Origin: Datnioides undecimradiatus | Taxonomy: Eukaryota; Chordata; Actinopteri; Lobotiformes; Datnioididae | Assembly (NCBI GenBank): GCA_008933995.1 | Contig: WARS01002753.1 | Location: 186,001-250,000, forward strand | Direction of reading: 5' to 3' | DNA length: 64,000 nt | Shown here: piece after piece, positions 36,501-49,560 of the stretch | Position numbering within the stretch: position 1 is the stretch's first letter | How the letters are laid out: each line of letters begins with the position of its first letter | The notes under the pieces: model-generated | The model's database searches: none | Told to the model about the DNA's origin: nothing | What the model saw: only the letters and a program-made list of their open reading frames with translations | Program-made: the position numbers and the translations under genes

Positions 36501-38780
36501 AAATGAGGCTTTATTAGTGTTTGCTACATATACTGGGAATAAACAGATATGTAGAAATTAACACAGTGGTTGAACATAGATCAACGAATGTTAATGTTTT
36601 AATGAACGAGCGCCAGCATACGAGGGTGGCGCAGGAGAAACCCATGAACTTCATCATAAGAGTCTCAGTTTTAGGTTCTTGGCTTGTTGTCGTTTCTAGG
36701 TTTAAAGAGATATTTTTGGTTTTAACAGGAGAAGCAATTTAGTATTTGAAAAGAGTAAACCTCACATTTAAACATAAAATACGTAATCTGTAACCAGTCA
36801 ACTTCTCCTGGTTTGGCGGTTTTCACTGGGAGCTGAATTAGCCACAAGCCTCCTTGATCCTACCCAAAACAATCAGACTCTGATTAAAACTGATACTTAA
36901 AATAAAGAGTTTTAACCTTTATTTAACATTTTACAGAGTTTAAACTGCTGCTAACAAGATCCATGAGACAGGAGTCGATTGTTCAAACACACGTCTTGAA
37001 TAAATGGCATGAACTCGTCTTGTTAGCAAGTGAACTAACTAGCTAGATGTCAGAGCGACTGATGTGCGTTTGCATGTTCCCAGCTGGCTTTTGTGTTGAT
37101 GCCCGACTATATACCAAAAACTTTTATTTTAAATCGCCTGCCACAGTTTAAATTTGCTCCAGAAAAGAGATGTAAGACATTAATTGATGGTACAAATTGA
37201 AGTTATTGTCCTCGTCGTGTAGCACGTTCCCCGCTGGTTCATCCTGCATCACCGAGTCTACAGCTCGACTTGTTTCACAAAGACTCAGGCATGAATCTCA
37301 CGGTGTCACGCTCCGGTGATGCTGTCTGTCATCTTTTAAATCTCTTCGCAAGCTCGGTGAATTGTTGGTTTTTGATGTGTGCATGGAATTTGTGTAATAA
37401 AGGATGACCCTGGTGTTTTTTTTCAAAAGAAAAAAAAAGTAAATTAATAACTTTGATGTGATTTCAGTTGCATAAAATCATAAAAAACACACATGGGATG
37501 CTAAACTGTGATCTTATTTCTTGTAAAGATAAAAATCCCATTTACGCTGCATACAACTGGAGCATGACGATGTTTAATACTTTAAATTACAGCTCAATTC
37601 AACTATTTTCAGTTATTTAACCCCACCTTCGGGTCATTACAGTGAAACGTCCGTGGATGATATTTTACTTAACTTTCTGTTTAATGCCAGGTCCGGGCTA
37701 ACAGCCCGTGCACACGTACTGTATGAGTGTGTGTGTGTGTTTGTGTTTGTTGTGCATGCCTGCGTGTCTGCCTGCCTACCTGTCTGTCTGTGCCTGAATA
37801 AAGGAGTATTCTGTATTTCCGTATTGTCGTCTCCCTCCTCTCCTTCTTCCCTGACCTTCTATTGTGAGTTGCTTGGAGACTGACAGAAAAGAGGCGCTGT
37901 CCAGCCCTTTATGTACCTCCCTGTCTCCCCCTCCTCCATCCGTCCATCCGTCCATCCATCCCCTCTGTTTACCTCCACCTCTCAAACCCTTTACCCCACC
38001 ACCCACCCCCCCACATCCAGTGTCTGTCTGTCTGTCTTTGTTTCTTCCCCCTTCAGATATCAAACATGCTCTCACTGTCTTCTAGCATTCACAGCACTGA
38101 GTCATCCTCCCATACAATGTGGTGGTGTCTGGGTAATAGGGTGTGCACACAAACACACACACACACACACACACGTAGACACACCGTCTCCCTTTTATTC
38201 ACAGCTCTTCATTGTCCCCACTCTCTCATTCACACGGTACGAGACGTTGGCCTTGGGATGGATGTGTGTTAGACCCTCTTTGCCCTGTTAAACATTTGAT
38301 TTGCGCCGTCTGCCTCGGCGTGTGCCTACATGTGTTTATGAACATGCAACAATAACTTAAATTGAGTCCATACAAGTAAGAATTGAATTGATCAACCGCC
38401 GGGGGATGAGTGGCCGGCGGCCGCCAGTGTTTGTATACCAATACAAGCACCAGCTATAGCGCAAATTGATTGATTCCCGTTTGTCTGTTGTCTGTTTTGC
38501 ACCTGTGTTGCTGGGGATGAATGGGTGGAATATGTCACATAGTGATCTTTCTCCTCTTAACAAGCCAATTTATCAGGTGGCTCCTCGGTCCTTGGTGAAC
38601 GTGGGTCTTTTCATTAGCCCAGCATCCCCTTCTCCTCCTCTCCCTCTTTATCTGCCAATTCAAAGAAAACCTTCCACAGAAAAACCAAGAAGAAGAATAA
38701 AAAAAGAGAGAAAACACCCCCCTTTTGCTTATCATAAAGAAAGAGGGAGTAAATGACAAGAAAGGCAACGCTCCTTTTCT
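36501..38780. other. Intergenic with simple repeats
   Basis: No gene is seen. CT/TCC-rich and TCTG/CCAT-rich low-complexity DNA lies at 37720-38040, and a (CA)n run at 38153-38174. Confidence 0.4.
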
Positions 38781-38799
38781 TCAAACACGGACAATGAAA

Positions 38800-39420
38800 A
38801 GAGGGCGAAGATGATTCTTCTTAATTAAGGCGCAGGGCAGATATAGCTAACGAGACCGTTCTAATTAAGAGCATCCTGCGAGGTGACGAGGTGATGGCGA
38901 GAGGCGAGACTCGGGAGGGATGCAAAACAAAAACGTTTTCAGTTTAGCATCCGAGACTGCGGGAAGGAGCAAAGCTGAAATGCGAGAAATGTTCATCAAA
39001 TGCTTTGCTTTTGCCTCGCGTAATTACCAGTTTTGTGCCATTTGAATGGTCAGGATGACTTCTCGGCGCCGGCTTCCAGAGTCAGGCTCCCGGGTGATGA
39101 GAGAATATATTTCCCCCCAACAAGTTGAGCCTGTCTCTGCTGCAGCCGAGCCCCCGGGAGCCTGACACCTGGTAACAAGAATGTAGCTGCTGCCCCTCTC
39201 GCCTTTATCCTCCAGCCCCATTCAGCTAATCAACGTCAGGTTAGATGGAGAGGTATGAAAGCAAGAAAAGACAGGGGCGGGCTGAGGAGATGTAGAGCGT
39301 GACGGATAATTAAAATTATATGTGCTGTAATCAGATGTCTGCGAAAAGAGCATCCTAATTAGCCTCTTTGGTTAACGTATTCACCGTGGATCCATCTCAT
39401 CTGCTTTCCCTCTCGCTGGC
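38800..39420. promoter_or_regulatory. Candidate conserved non-coding element cluster
   Basis: The strongest enhancer-like stretch of the window: about 600 repeat-free bases with TTAATTAA, CTAATTAAG, GTAATTAC, ATAATTAAAATTAT, CTAATTAG, GTTAACG and CACCTG words. The 11-mer AAGAGCATCCT appears twice (about 38867 and 39346), each copy joined to a TAATTA-type site. No coding frame is recognisable. Function and conservation are inferred. Confidence 0.4.
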
Positions 39421-41214
39421 GTGTGTTATACATGTGTTGGTGTCGCGTAATGATATTGACAATGTTAGAGAAGTCAGATTAACCAATAAGCTAAAATAAT
39501 AAAACAACAATAAAGAGATTAAAAAGCATTAAAGCACGTTATGTTTGAAATTCATTAAAAGGCTTTAAGGCTTATTGAGTCTTTAGGGGAATTTGGAGCT
39601 GCAACAACAAACTGTTCGGATAATCGATTCATTGCTTTGGTCACATTTTAAGCACGAATAAACTTTTTCAGATCTGATGCTTTTGTTACAGAATGTGTTT
39701 GGAGAACCGCATCGCTCCACTCTGCAAGGTCGTCCTTATGATATTACGGTGAGTCTATAATGAGTGTTTCCTTATTGCGAAGTACAATTTCATTTCTTCA
39801 TCCGCTGCAGGCGTGAAACACACACCAACGGCGCCTGTGGCTGTTTTTCCAAGTTTTCTCCTATGAATTTGTGTTTTTTTCTTTTTAATTTTCCAGTTTA
39901 ACCAGAAAATTGATTTTTTTTTCTCAAAATATTATCAAAAAGTCAACTTTTCACAAGAAAAAAGTCCTCTTTTCAGCTTTGAGAAGATGCATTTTCAAGC
40001 TGATTCAATAAGGGTTTTAAAATCGTTCTTTTAGCTGAAGATGGAGGAGAATTTTCTCATTACATAAAGGAAAACTTTATCCTTCAGTTCCTAATAAAAA
40101 ATTCATTTAAAATCACCAAATTTGGAGAGAAATAGTTTTCAATGGATGGTTTTTAAAAGTTGTAATCTGAAAAACAGCCAGTAACTAAAGCTGTGAATAA
40201 AACGTGTGACATTTGCCTCTGAGATATTATATTAAGTTGCATGAAACAGAAATCCTCAAGTGCTAATACCTCACGTTAATAATTAAGTGCGATTTGGTAA
40301 ACGTGTTCTGATAAATGCATTTTGTCCACCGATGTCAGCGCGACGAAATGCAGAGTCAGAATAATGCGAAACCATCCGCCATCTGTGCTCAGACGGCGCC
40401 ATGATTGTGCAATCTGCCCTGGTGCCGTCGCCTCCCCATCGCAAAACAGCGACTCCGTGAAAGGGAGCTGTGCGGCACAACAGGAGGCTAGTTCATCTGC
40501 AGGGTTTGATGCGTCTGCAGCGCTTGGAGCTGAGAACAAAGTCAAATACCTCTAAAGGGTCAATCCAGCAAAAATCACACACATGAAGCGACGTCATATC
40601 TCGCTGTGCAGACACGGTTTCTGCTGCCACGCAGATACAAACGAGGCAAACTGTAATTTCACTCATGCTGCTTAAAGTACATTTACTTTCTGCTACTTCA
40701 TCAAAATGCACAATCCCTGTGAAAGGTGCGCTCAGCGTGGGTGAACAGACGACTGAGTTTGGATGTAACGAGGCAGACGATGACGCCCCGAGTGCACAGA
40801 CACTGAGCTGCGCGACGTCACTCCGTTTGTCTGTGGGCACGTATGAGTCAGCTGCTGATCTCCCATGTTTCCCTGTAAACCTTCACATGACCTCTCTCAC
40901 ACAGTCACACACACTGTTTCCATTACTTCAGGGGACATTACATGGACTCTCATTCAGTCTTCGGAGACTCACGCTGACCTTCAACCAAGCCTTTACTTAA
41001 AGATGCATCCATTTATAGGGATTTTACACTGTGTCCCCATAAGTCAGGTGAGTCCCCACAATGTGACTGCGTAAACACATTAATGTCCACACAACAGGAG
41101 TAAACACACAAACACTCCATCCTCCACTTCCTTGTTCCTCCCATGTTCCCCTGCTGCCCTACTAAGGTTTCAGTCCTGCTTCTAACTTAATGTCTGTCAT
41201 TCTCTCTCTCTGTC
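39421..41214. other. Intergenic; candidate conserved element at 40270-40640
   Basis: 39596-39660 is a fragment of the GCTGCAAC...GATTAAT repeat. 40270-40640 is balanced, CpG-bearing and repeat-free, resembling a conserved non-coding element. No gene is seen. Confidence 0.3.
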
Positions 41215-41247
<33 letters not shown>

Positions 41248-41551
41248 ATACACACACACAGAGAGAGGCAGGGCAAGATTTCAGGGCCATTTCTAACTTG
41301 GATACACGAGATGAGGGCAGCCACATGACTCGTGATTCATGAGGACGCTCATAGAGCTGTCACACTGGAGGCAGGTGTGTCTCTCTCTCTCTCTCTCTCT
41401 CTCTATCACACACACACACACAAATAGAGAAAAAGGGAGGCTGACCTCATCCCTAAACACTCCAAGATGGTGGTCGGGTGGCTGGTAGAAGTGTCTTGTT
41501 GCCAGTCACAGGACCTAGGCTGACACACACACATACACACACACACACACT
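41215..41551. repeat. Cluster of microsatellites
   Basis: (CA)n with CATA interruptions at 41215-41260, (CT)12 at 41380-41404, (CA)8 at 41406-41421 and (CA)n at about 41523-41550. Unique bases lie between them. Confidence 0.85.
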
Positions 41552-43230
41552 GAAATAGAAGGCCTTTTGCACATAGTGACTCGAAACCCGATCAAGTCGC
41601 AGAAGCTACAATATCATATTAAAAGTTATGGCTTGTCGCGCTGATGGATGGCTCCTCCATGGTGTCGGCCACTTCTCACCGTTGCCGCATTTGTTTCTGA
41701 TTCCAGAACAATTTACTCGCTCGCGCCCATCAGCACCCGCGGGCGCCGCGTCTCACGTTACAACTCTCACTGCCACGGACACTCGCAGGTCGAAGGAGAT
41801 TCAGCAGTAAACTGCAAAAAACAGCTGAACACAGGAAAAATGTCCCACCTTGCGTTAACAATAACCAAACAGGAAGTAGAAGTAAACAAACAAAAGTCAA
41901 AAAAAAAACCCACTTTGCTGCACCTCATTGCTGTGCTTTTATTCTGAAGGGGTCTGCAGCATCGGGGGGGATCGTGTTCTCCGTGTTTAGTTAGAGGGAT
42001 TATGCGGTTGAGGAGATTATTTATAAACTGTTGGTCTTGATGAGCTGGAGGTGGGGTTGCATAAACGAACCAGACTGTCGGTAATAATAGAAGGGGCAGC
42101 GAAGATCCTGCGGTCCTCAGTTCGCAGCGGAGAAACCTCACCCTGACTGACATGTAACGCTGGTCTTTTTGTGTTTTACGTAGACCATGTTATGGCTTTT
42201 TGGGGGGTGGTCATTGCTTTTATTGCATGTGCATGTAAAAAGGCTGCAAAAGGGACAAAGTCTATGCCAGATGAGACGCCTCCGGCTTGCGCCAGGTCAG
42301 TAGTCCAGCCTTTTCTACTGTTACCTGTCTGCATCATGATGTAACACAACTGCAGGCACGCCACCAAACAAAGCCAGCAACGCGGTTCAACGGAAGAACG
42401 GACTCAGTGAATTAACTGTATTTTTTATTAAAATAATGACCTGAAACTCAACCAGACAGCTTTGATAACAACGACCGCTAACGATACAAGCTCAATGATT
42501 AATCGATGCCAGCTGAAGGTGATCGACGTCAAGCTTTAAAGCTGCAGGTTTTCGCCTTTTTTTAATGTTGTTTTACTGTTTATTTTGCAGGTTAGCCTGT
42601 TAGCATGTTGCTAAGCACCTAGCATGTTGCTAAGCATTGCAGACAGCAACTGACTTAATACGATCCACTCATTCTTCCCTTTTAAAACTTTGGAGAAACT
42701 ATGATGAACGCAACAGGGCCAGCTTTGGTGCCAGTGTTTGGTTTGTCCACTCTGGGCTACTGTAGAAACATGGCTGACTCCACAGAAGGAGGTCGGCCCC
42801 CATGCTGATGTAAAAGGCTCATTCTAAGCTTCTACACAAAAACAGACGACATTGCACGTCAAAATGAAAACATAATTGTGAATATTAGATTTAATTTTTG
42901 CTAAAAGACTAGACAGTGTCCTACAGACTGCACCTGAAATAGACAAAGGAGGTACCCACCCGGTGCTGATTATTATAGTTAAATGCATAGAGTCACATGC
43001 ACACGGTAAACGGGCAAGGCTGCCTCCATCTAATGCGCAGTGTTATAGTATCCTTTGTTGTATCCGTGACACTCCTGATTCCTCGTCCATCTCACTCATT
43101 AGAAAAGGCTGCAATAAATAAGAAAACATAGTTATTTAGTAATATGAGCATGGATTACACTATTTAATAAGCCATAAAGTATTAAGAAGGATCAAGTAAA
43201 GTAAGACGTACGCTCGACAGTAAAGAAGTT
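41552..43230. other. Intergenic
   Basis: No gene is seen. TTAGC/GCTAAG words lie at 42592-42640. Confidence 0.35.
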
Positions 43231-43680
43231 CTGTAAATATGCTCGGATTTCATGCATGTTAAGTATTGGTATGCATGGGAACTTCTGGACGTGAATAGAT
43301 GTTGGAGGGGGGAATATTTCTGCAGGATTGCTGCTTCCCTGCGCGCAATCAAACTGATCTGCAGCATCTGAGCGCCGAGGATTCAGTGTCTCATATTCTC
43401 GCGCAGAAATGAGCTGTGACAAGCCGTGAATTCCTCCCCTCGCTGCGGGACCAGAATTCCTCGTTTACAGACTGAGACGTTCACTTTTTTTTTTTTTTTT
43501 TTTTTTTGTGGAGACACCAGCCGAGGATTTGAGTCAGGAATCCGTGTCACGCAGGACACAATCCGACGAATGTGGCAGAGTTTTAACACCGCTGCTGAGG
43601 TTTCTGGGCTGAACCTCCGGCCGCCCGCGCGCTCGTCCACATTGTGCCGCGGTACAGTTTACACCAACTGCTGTTAAGTC
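43231..43680. other. Candidate conserved element interrupted by poly-T
   Basis: Balanced, partly CpG-rich sequence (for example ccgcccgcgcgctcg) with a T23 run at 43485-43507. No gene model fits. Confidence 0.25.
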
Positions 43681-45224
43681 AACGTTAAGCTGTTATCATG
43701 TCAGTTATATGGAGTGTGTAATGAAGGAGACAGAGGGGGGGACGGCAAGCCTGAAAATTACAACTAATGACAAACAAGTCAGCGTATTCCAGCAGCTCCA
43801 GTCATGATGAATGAGCCCCTGTTCCCTTATCTGTCGTTTTTAGATAAGATAAGATAAAATGTATTACTTATTATATTATATTTGAATATATATAGTTGGT
43901 GGTTATTCGCAGACTTGTATCTTGTGTCATTTTAATTAAAATTTACACATATTTAGGCACTTTTTCTTTTAATTGGATTGTATTTTACACATTTTTTAAG
44001 CATTTTTTCAAAAATAAATTTAAAACCTGCGTTATCACATTATAAATACGCACAGAAAACGCATTTGTAAACGTGGTCACACAAACGATGAAGTACATCA
44101 TCTTCTACAGTAGTGCAAAATCTGAAACTGCTCATTAACTGCTGGGATTTGCTTTTCTAACAAGATGCAGGAGATTCTGGCTGAGCAGAGGGTTAAAGAT
44201 GCAGCTGAGATCCATATGAACGCGTCAGAACCTGCCTATGTTGTGTTTGCATGCGTAAAATGAATAAACAGTGCTTCATAAATCAAATATAACACATTTG
44301 CGACATTAATCTGCCGTAATGAGTTATTATTTCTTATTAATTATTTATATATTTATTCTTTTCTTGATTTTTTTTTATTCAGTGCTCCTGTTTCTGATCA
44401 GCTTTCACTGTGCGCTCCTCCTTTCTAGGTACTTTCTATTTTATTTGGAAAGGAAAAAGGATGGGAAACTTTACGAAAAGGCTGCACAAAGCCTCTCAGG
44501 GCAGCCTCCCGGGTCAGAGGAAGCAGCATTTGCACGGCAAAAAAATGGGAGTTATGGAGGGACGCTTGATTCGATGACAGAGACTGTGACTTGTTCATGC
44601 TTTGCACAATTTAAAATGCTGACTCATGAAACTGTAAAGGTTCCTGTCACGTTCAGGATCAGCTGTCGAATTTATATTTAACACGACGAGCCTTTGGGTC
44701 TTCTTCTTTGCAGAAAAGACGAAACATTGCTGAATCAATCATCAGAATATTTCATTTTTTTTATCTAATCTTTTGGTTTTTGCGTGGCGAAGCTGACAGA
44801 AAAGCAAATTTGCTCCATATTTTTCCTGATTTTTAATTTTTTTTTTTTCCTGCATAACTCGTCTGCGGGGTGGAAACGCAGCTCTCTAACCCTGCGATCG
44901 GCGTGATAGCAGTGAAAGCCCGGAGAGAGAAGCCCGCTCGCTCGGTCTAAGCATGAGGATTCTCAAGATTCCCTGCAGCATAGCAGCCGTGCTTCGCAGT
45001 GTTTCTGCAGCTTGTTAAGAGGGGATGCCAGGCATGGTTGCGCCTGTGTATATTTTCATTTAGTCTGAATGCTTGGCACACTGGGGGCGGTAAACGGAGA
45101 GGCAAGGTGGGCATAGATGGGATGGTTACTTTGCACTTGTATGTGATGAGAGAATACATTCATTAACAGATCTAATTTACATTGCTGGGAGAGGAGGCGC
45201 GGAGCACGTGGCCCGGGCCGAGGG

Positions 45225-45226
<2 letters not shown>
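43681..45226. other. Intergenic; candidate conserved element at 44880-45220
   Basis: AT-rich to about 44860, with the stub of the GATAAG repeat at 43845-43862. 44880-45220 is balanced and repeat-free up to the CA run that follows. No gene is seen. Confidence 0.3.

Positions 45227-45286
<60 letters not shown>
45227..45286 (+). repeat. (CA)30 microsatellite
   Basis: The longest uninterrupted dinucleotide run in the window (60 bases). Confidence 0.95.
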
Positions 45287-45290
<4 letters not shown>

Positions 45291-45494
45291 GGGTTAAAAC
45301 AGTAAATTGTTAAGATTCAACACACCCGCTCTCTGTTACTGACCTCAAAAGCTTGTCACGGTTGGTGCGACACGCGGTTTTACGACAGAATTTAACAGAA
45401 ATCTTCAACCAAAACAGTTTCAAATAAGTTTTTCCTGCCACTTGTTGAGTCTTTGATGTATCTGATATGAAAATAAGGTCTAGAGCTGCTCGAA

Positions 45495-45565
45495 GAGTGA
45501 GAAGTGCCTTGAGATAACCTCATAATTTGGTGCAATTCAAATAAAACTGAATTCAACTAAAACCT
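45495..45565 (+). mobile_element. 3' tail of a LINE or LINE-derived SINE
   Basis: The phrase gtgccttgagataacctcat followed by atttggtgcaattcaaataaaactgaattc matches the 3' end shared by L2-type elements in fish (ttgagataac...atttggcgctatataaataaaattgaattg). Only the tail is present. Confidence 0.55.
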
Positions 45566-46329
45566 CTGTTAGCGTTCCAGATTGCTCTCAATGCCCGGCT
45601 CTTTCCTTAACCAAACCTTTGCTGTGAATTGCACCCTCCACATTAGGGGGTGGCCTTGTTGCCGTCTGAACAACTCCTCAATCTGCGTTCAAACAACATG
45701 AGTTTACACTTTAAGGCTGCATGCAGAGCGTGCACCAAACTCTGATTTTGCAGGAGTTTCCCTGTTTTTAACCCATTCTCCCGTTGTTCCCCTGATTGGT
45801 CGGTATTTCTCAGCCTGGGACACCAAATCTTTAGCATCCGCCTCTGTGCAGAGCGTCAAACACGTGGTTAATGTTGTGAAACAGTCAGAGTTTACTCATG
45901 GTGCAGGTTAGAAGATGAAGGTTAATAAGCAAAATGCCTTTCATCTGCGGATTTACAGACGTGACTGATATACATTAAAACATGTCGGTGGTGACTTTTG
46001 GTTTGACGTGTGACCGCACACCAGCCGTCTTGGTGGACGTCCTGTTGGTTTGACCCATAAACACGTGGACTTTGTCGCTATTTATATTCTTTATTACGTA
46101 ACCTGACATCAAACTGAAAGACTAGAAAACTAAATCTAATCCCACACTGAGGCTTTAAAGAGGTGATTCCTTCAAAATCAAACTTACTCCTTGTAAACCC
46201 AGACACTTCTTGTGCTTCTACTGATTGTAAGGAGTTCTTATTGGCAGCCATTTGCTTTGTTGTATTGTGGTCGTACGCTCGATCACATTAAAGCTTCTTC
46301 GGTCCAACCTGTCCTAGAGTAACCTTGGC

Positions 46330-47170
46330 GCCATCCTACCCTCTGATTTCTAAGCTTCCTTTTGTTTCTAACGTGCCTGAGAAATTATCTCAAAGCCTTT
46401 TAAACAAATGCTGAAATGGTGAGTTGATCAGTTCCTGCTCTGCTGGACTTTGACTCAGCTGATCACTGCATTTCACTCAGCGTGTTGGTCAAATAGCACG
46501 TTTTGTTCCTTCGATCATAACTCGACGACGACTTTCTCCCTTATCAACTCCGGTGTGCCTCAAGGCTCAATTCTAGGACCTTTTTTCATTGTTATGCTGA
46601 TGACACACAGTTTTACCCACCATTGACTTCAGTACACCGAGGCTCCCTCTGGACTGCCTGACCAAAAATGGGATGTTTATTAATTTTCTTTAGGTCTGTT
46701 TTAATAAAACCAACCACAAACTGCCAAACAAGAGAGCCCAGTGTCCTGTTTGATAGCGATTTATGTTTTGAGCAACGTTAAGACCCATTTTAAGGTCTTT
46801 AAGCTTCTCTTCATTGACTCCCACTTTGTTTAAAAATTGATTTTAACATCTTATTTATTACCTCAAAGGCTCCGCGAGGCCTGGCTCCAGATTATATTTC
46901 ACATCTTTACATTTAATTTCAATTAAATGTGTTTTAAGATCCTCTGACGCTGGTCTTCTGTCTCTCTCTGAGGGAGGACAGAGGCTCTGAAGTGAACTGC
47001 CCGAGGAAACAAGGCTTCCTGCATCTGATAAAACTACTTTTATCAGAAACCATGTGATGATTTTATCTTAGCTGCTCTTTATTTTATCTGGTTTTTAATT
47101 TCTTCTTTCTTTTATTGCACACTTTTTCAGGATTTCCTTTTTTCTTGCTCATAAATAAAGATTATATTTG
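46330..47170 (+). mobile_element. Decayed L2/CR1-like LINE, reverse transcriptase to 3' end
   Basis: 46552 onward reads GVPQGSILGPF (motif 4), then after a deletion and frameshift YADDTQFYPPL (the catalytic motif, 46592). Downstream pieces read like VLFDSDLCFEQ, LRGLAPDYISHL and LRSSDAGLLSLSEGG, typical of the ORF2 C-terminus of fish L2-type elements, and it ends near a polyadenylation-like ataaataaag at 47150. Motif 4 and YADD are directly apposed, so about 25-30 residues are missing and the element is dead. Confidence 0.7.
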
Positions 47171-47439
47171 TCATATTCTGAAAGCAAACTTGTCCCAATC
47201 TCGCATTTTTAACTGCTACAGCGTTTATATTCATATAACGTGCACCAGGTGGCCAAAAATAGATAAAATGTAAAATTATTTATTTCTACATATTTATTAC
47301 AGAAGAACAGGAAATGACTTTGTAGATAATTATTAATAAGAGACATATTCAATCACAAATCTGCATCATTCATTATGTGTTTTAATTCCCTCAGTGTGTA
47401 CTAAAGAGCCCTTTGCACATGTTGTGTGTGCAGACAGCC

Positions 47440-47740
47440 TGACTCACGTATGTGCCTTTTATTCCACGTGTGTTTGTGTGTGTACACTTGTGTGTGTACA
47501 CTTGTGTGTGTGTGTGTTTATCCGCTGAGCACCTCTTTTCCAAGTATGGTCACTATGAAGCAGAGCTGTCGCTTAGGGGCCTTTGGTGGAAATTAATGGG
47601 CGACAGCCAAGGGCAAAAAAGAGGAGACAGCTGGGCCTGTCAGCACCCAGGACGGGAGCAGCAGCACCCAGGGGCCCGACAAGGAGGCGAGGGAGCAGAG
47701 CGAGGGGGGAGAGAGAGAGAGAGAGAGAGAGAGGACCCTC
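47440..47740. other. GT repeats, possible conserved segment, (GA)n
   Basis: TGTACACTTGTGTG is repeated at 47475-47515. A unique segment (47530-47640) contains AAATTAATGGGC. (GA)n lies at 47710-47732. No gene is seen. Confidence 0.35.
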
Positions 47741-49085
47741 AGCCTGACATGCACCGAGGTGGTAAGTGGTGGACGGTGGAGGAATGTCACCAAATACTTT
47801 GATTCAAGTACCGTACTTAAGTAGAAACTGAGGGAACCATTGCTTTTACTCCTCGGACAGCGTTACAGATTCAGGGTTTCACATAAAAAACACATGAAGA
47901 CTTTATAGAATACAGTGTTCTGTTGCAAATTAGCCGTCCCGACAGTTGATACATGCATAGATGGGGAAATTAGATAATTAATCAGCCAATAATTCAGACA
48001 GACAATTGATTAGCAAATATTCTGTTAATCATTTGAATGATTTTTAAGCAAAACTCATATATTTTAATGCATTTTTATGCAAAATTAATACCTTTTGCTT
48101 AAAAAATAGAAGGTTTAATGTTTTAAGCTGCACATATCTGAGCATTTTGCTGCTTTTCCTTTTAATATTTTAATGTGTTTTTTAATTATTTCGGACAAAA
48201 CATACTGTATATTGTGAGGGTGTCACTCTGGGTCATCCTGATGTTCCAGCTCAACCAACCACAACAGCAAAACCCTCCTTTACGTTAATTCACAAGTCAT
48301 AAAAGCAAAGTAATGCTGAATGCTTTACTTACTTTAACACTTAAAGTTAACACTTAAACACTTTTCCTTAAGTGGTGGAAAACATCCAAGAGAAGTACTT
48401 CAGGAAATACAACGCAGAGGGACAATAATGCAACTTTATCACATTCATTTAAATACTTTATACTAGTTAAAGGGTAAAACTAAAGGGTTGGTTCAACAAA
48501 GGGGGGTCTGCAGGACAAACAGTTATGCATTTTAAACATAGACGTGCAGTGAAAAGAGTAGAAAATCATTTCTGAAACCCAGGAGTTACAACTTATAAAC
48601 CCTCCTTCAGTCGCAGTTCATTAGCAACCTGGCAGACACGTTAATTATTAACTTTTCCTCATTATGTTAATTAAAAAATGTAATCTGGTTGACGAAGCAC
48701 CCGTAGCCTTCGCGTGCACCATAAGTCACCTCATGTGACGCTGCTCAGCCAATCAGTTCTGTGCATGCAGGTAAACTTGCAAAGTATCAGTGAGTAACAC
48801 ACACACACACACACACACACTTGTTTTAACTGTTCTTATGATTTCAGTGTTTTGCATATGTTTGTTTTTTATTTGTAATTGTGTTTAGTGGACGAAATAT
48901 AAGAGCTAACATTGTTGACTGTTGTTGCCAAGACAACAAAAAGTGGGGATCCCAATAAATTAAGTGAATTATACTCTAGTTTATCCTATTAATTAATTAA
49001 TTAACTGTGCATTAGTCACTGGTCAACGGCGATTTTAACTATCATGTGTCAATAAATTCTATCTTTACCTTAAACTGAATGTGAG
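47741..49085. other. Intergenic with repeat fragments
   Basis: 47955-48130 is a fragment of the GATTAAT-core repeat and (CA)12 lies at 48797-48820. An RFX X-box-like inverted repeat lies at 48924-48937. Confidence 0.4.
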
Positions 49086-49089
49086 GGTC

Positions 49090-49560
49090 CATGCTGAACC
49101 TGCTTTATGAGATTAATGGACTCTGAACACAGCCTTTCAATCAGCCACAAACACACCGTCTCCTCTATTAGCGGCTGTCAGTTAAAGCCACGCGGCATCC
49201 TATACCTGAATTGGCCTTTTAATGCGATGCGGCGGCGTGCAATCGTCTAAAACTCACGTCTTTTCATGTGAACGTCCTCGTAGCCTTGTGCCAGAGGGCT
49301 CTCTTGTTCACTGGGGCTGGTAATGGTTTCTGTGAAGGCAGCCGCACAGAAAGGCTGTTTTTACTCCCGATGGCGCCGTAAGTGTTAAAGTTTCCTTGAT
49401 ATGCCGACGGCACAGAGTTGTAAAGCCATAAAGAGGAGAGTGCGGAGCGAACGTGAGTGCTAAAAGGACAAGAGGGGGAACAAAGGGGAAAAGAGGGAAG
49501 GGAAGAATTAGAGAGAGACAGAGAGACTCTTCACTCGTGAGCCGCCGAGGTATGTCTGTC
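49090..49560. promoter_or_regulatory. Candidate conserved non-coding element
   Basis: Repeat-free, balanced sequence with TAATGG, TTTTAATGCG and CATAAAG words, well distinguished from its AT-rich surroundings and followed by purine-rich sequence. Texture-based inference. Confidence 0.35.

Noticed and set aside
44319..44681. 120-codon plus-strand ORF
   Set aside because: AT-rich start, no domain, no splice or promoter evidence.
45056..45283. ORF rich in Cys-Val repeats
   Set aside because: Translation of the (CA)30 microsatellite. Similar CV/HT-repeat ORFs near 38000, 55600, 58600 and 61900 were dropped for the same reason.
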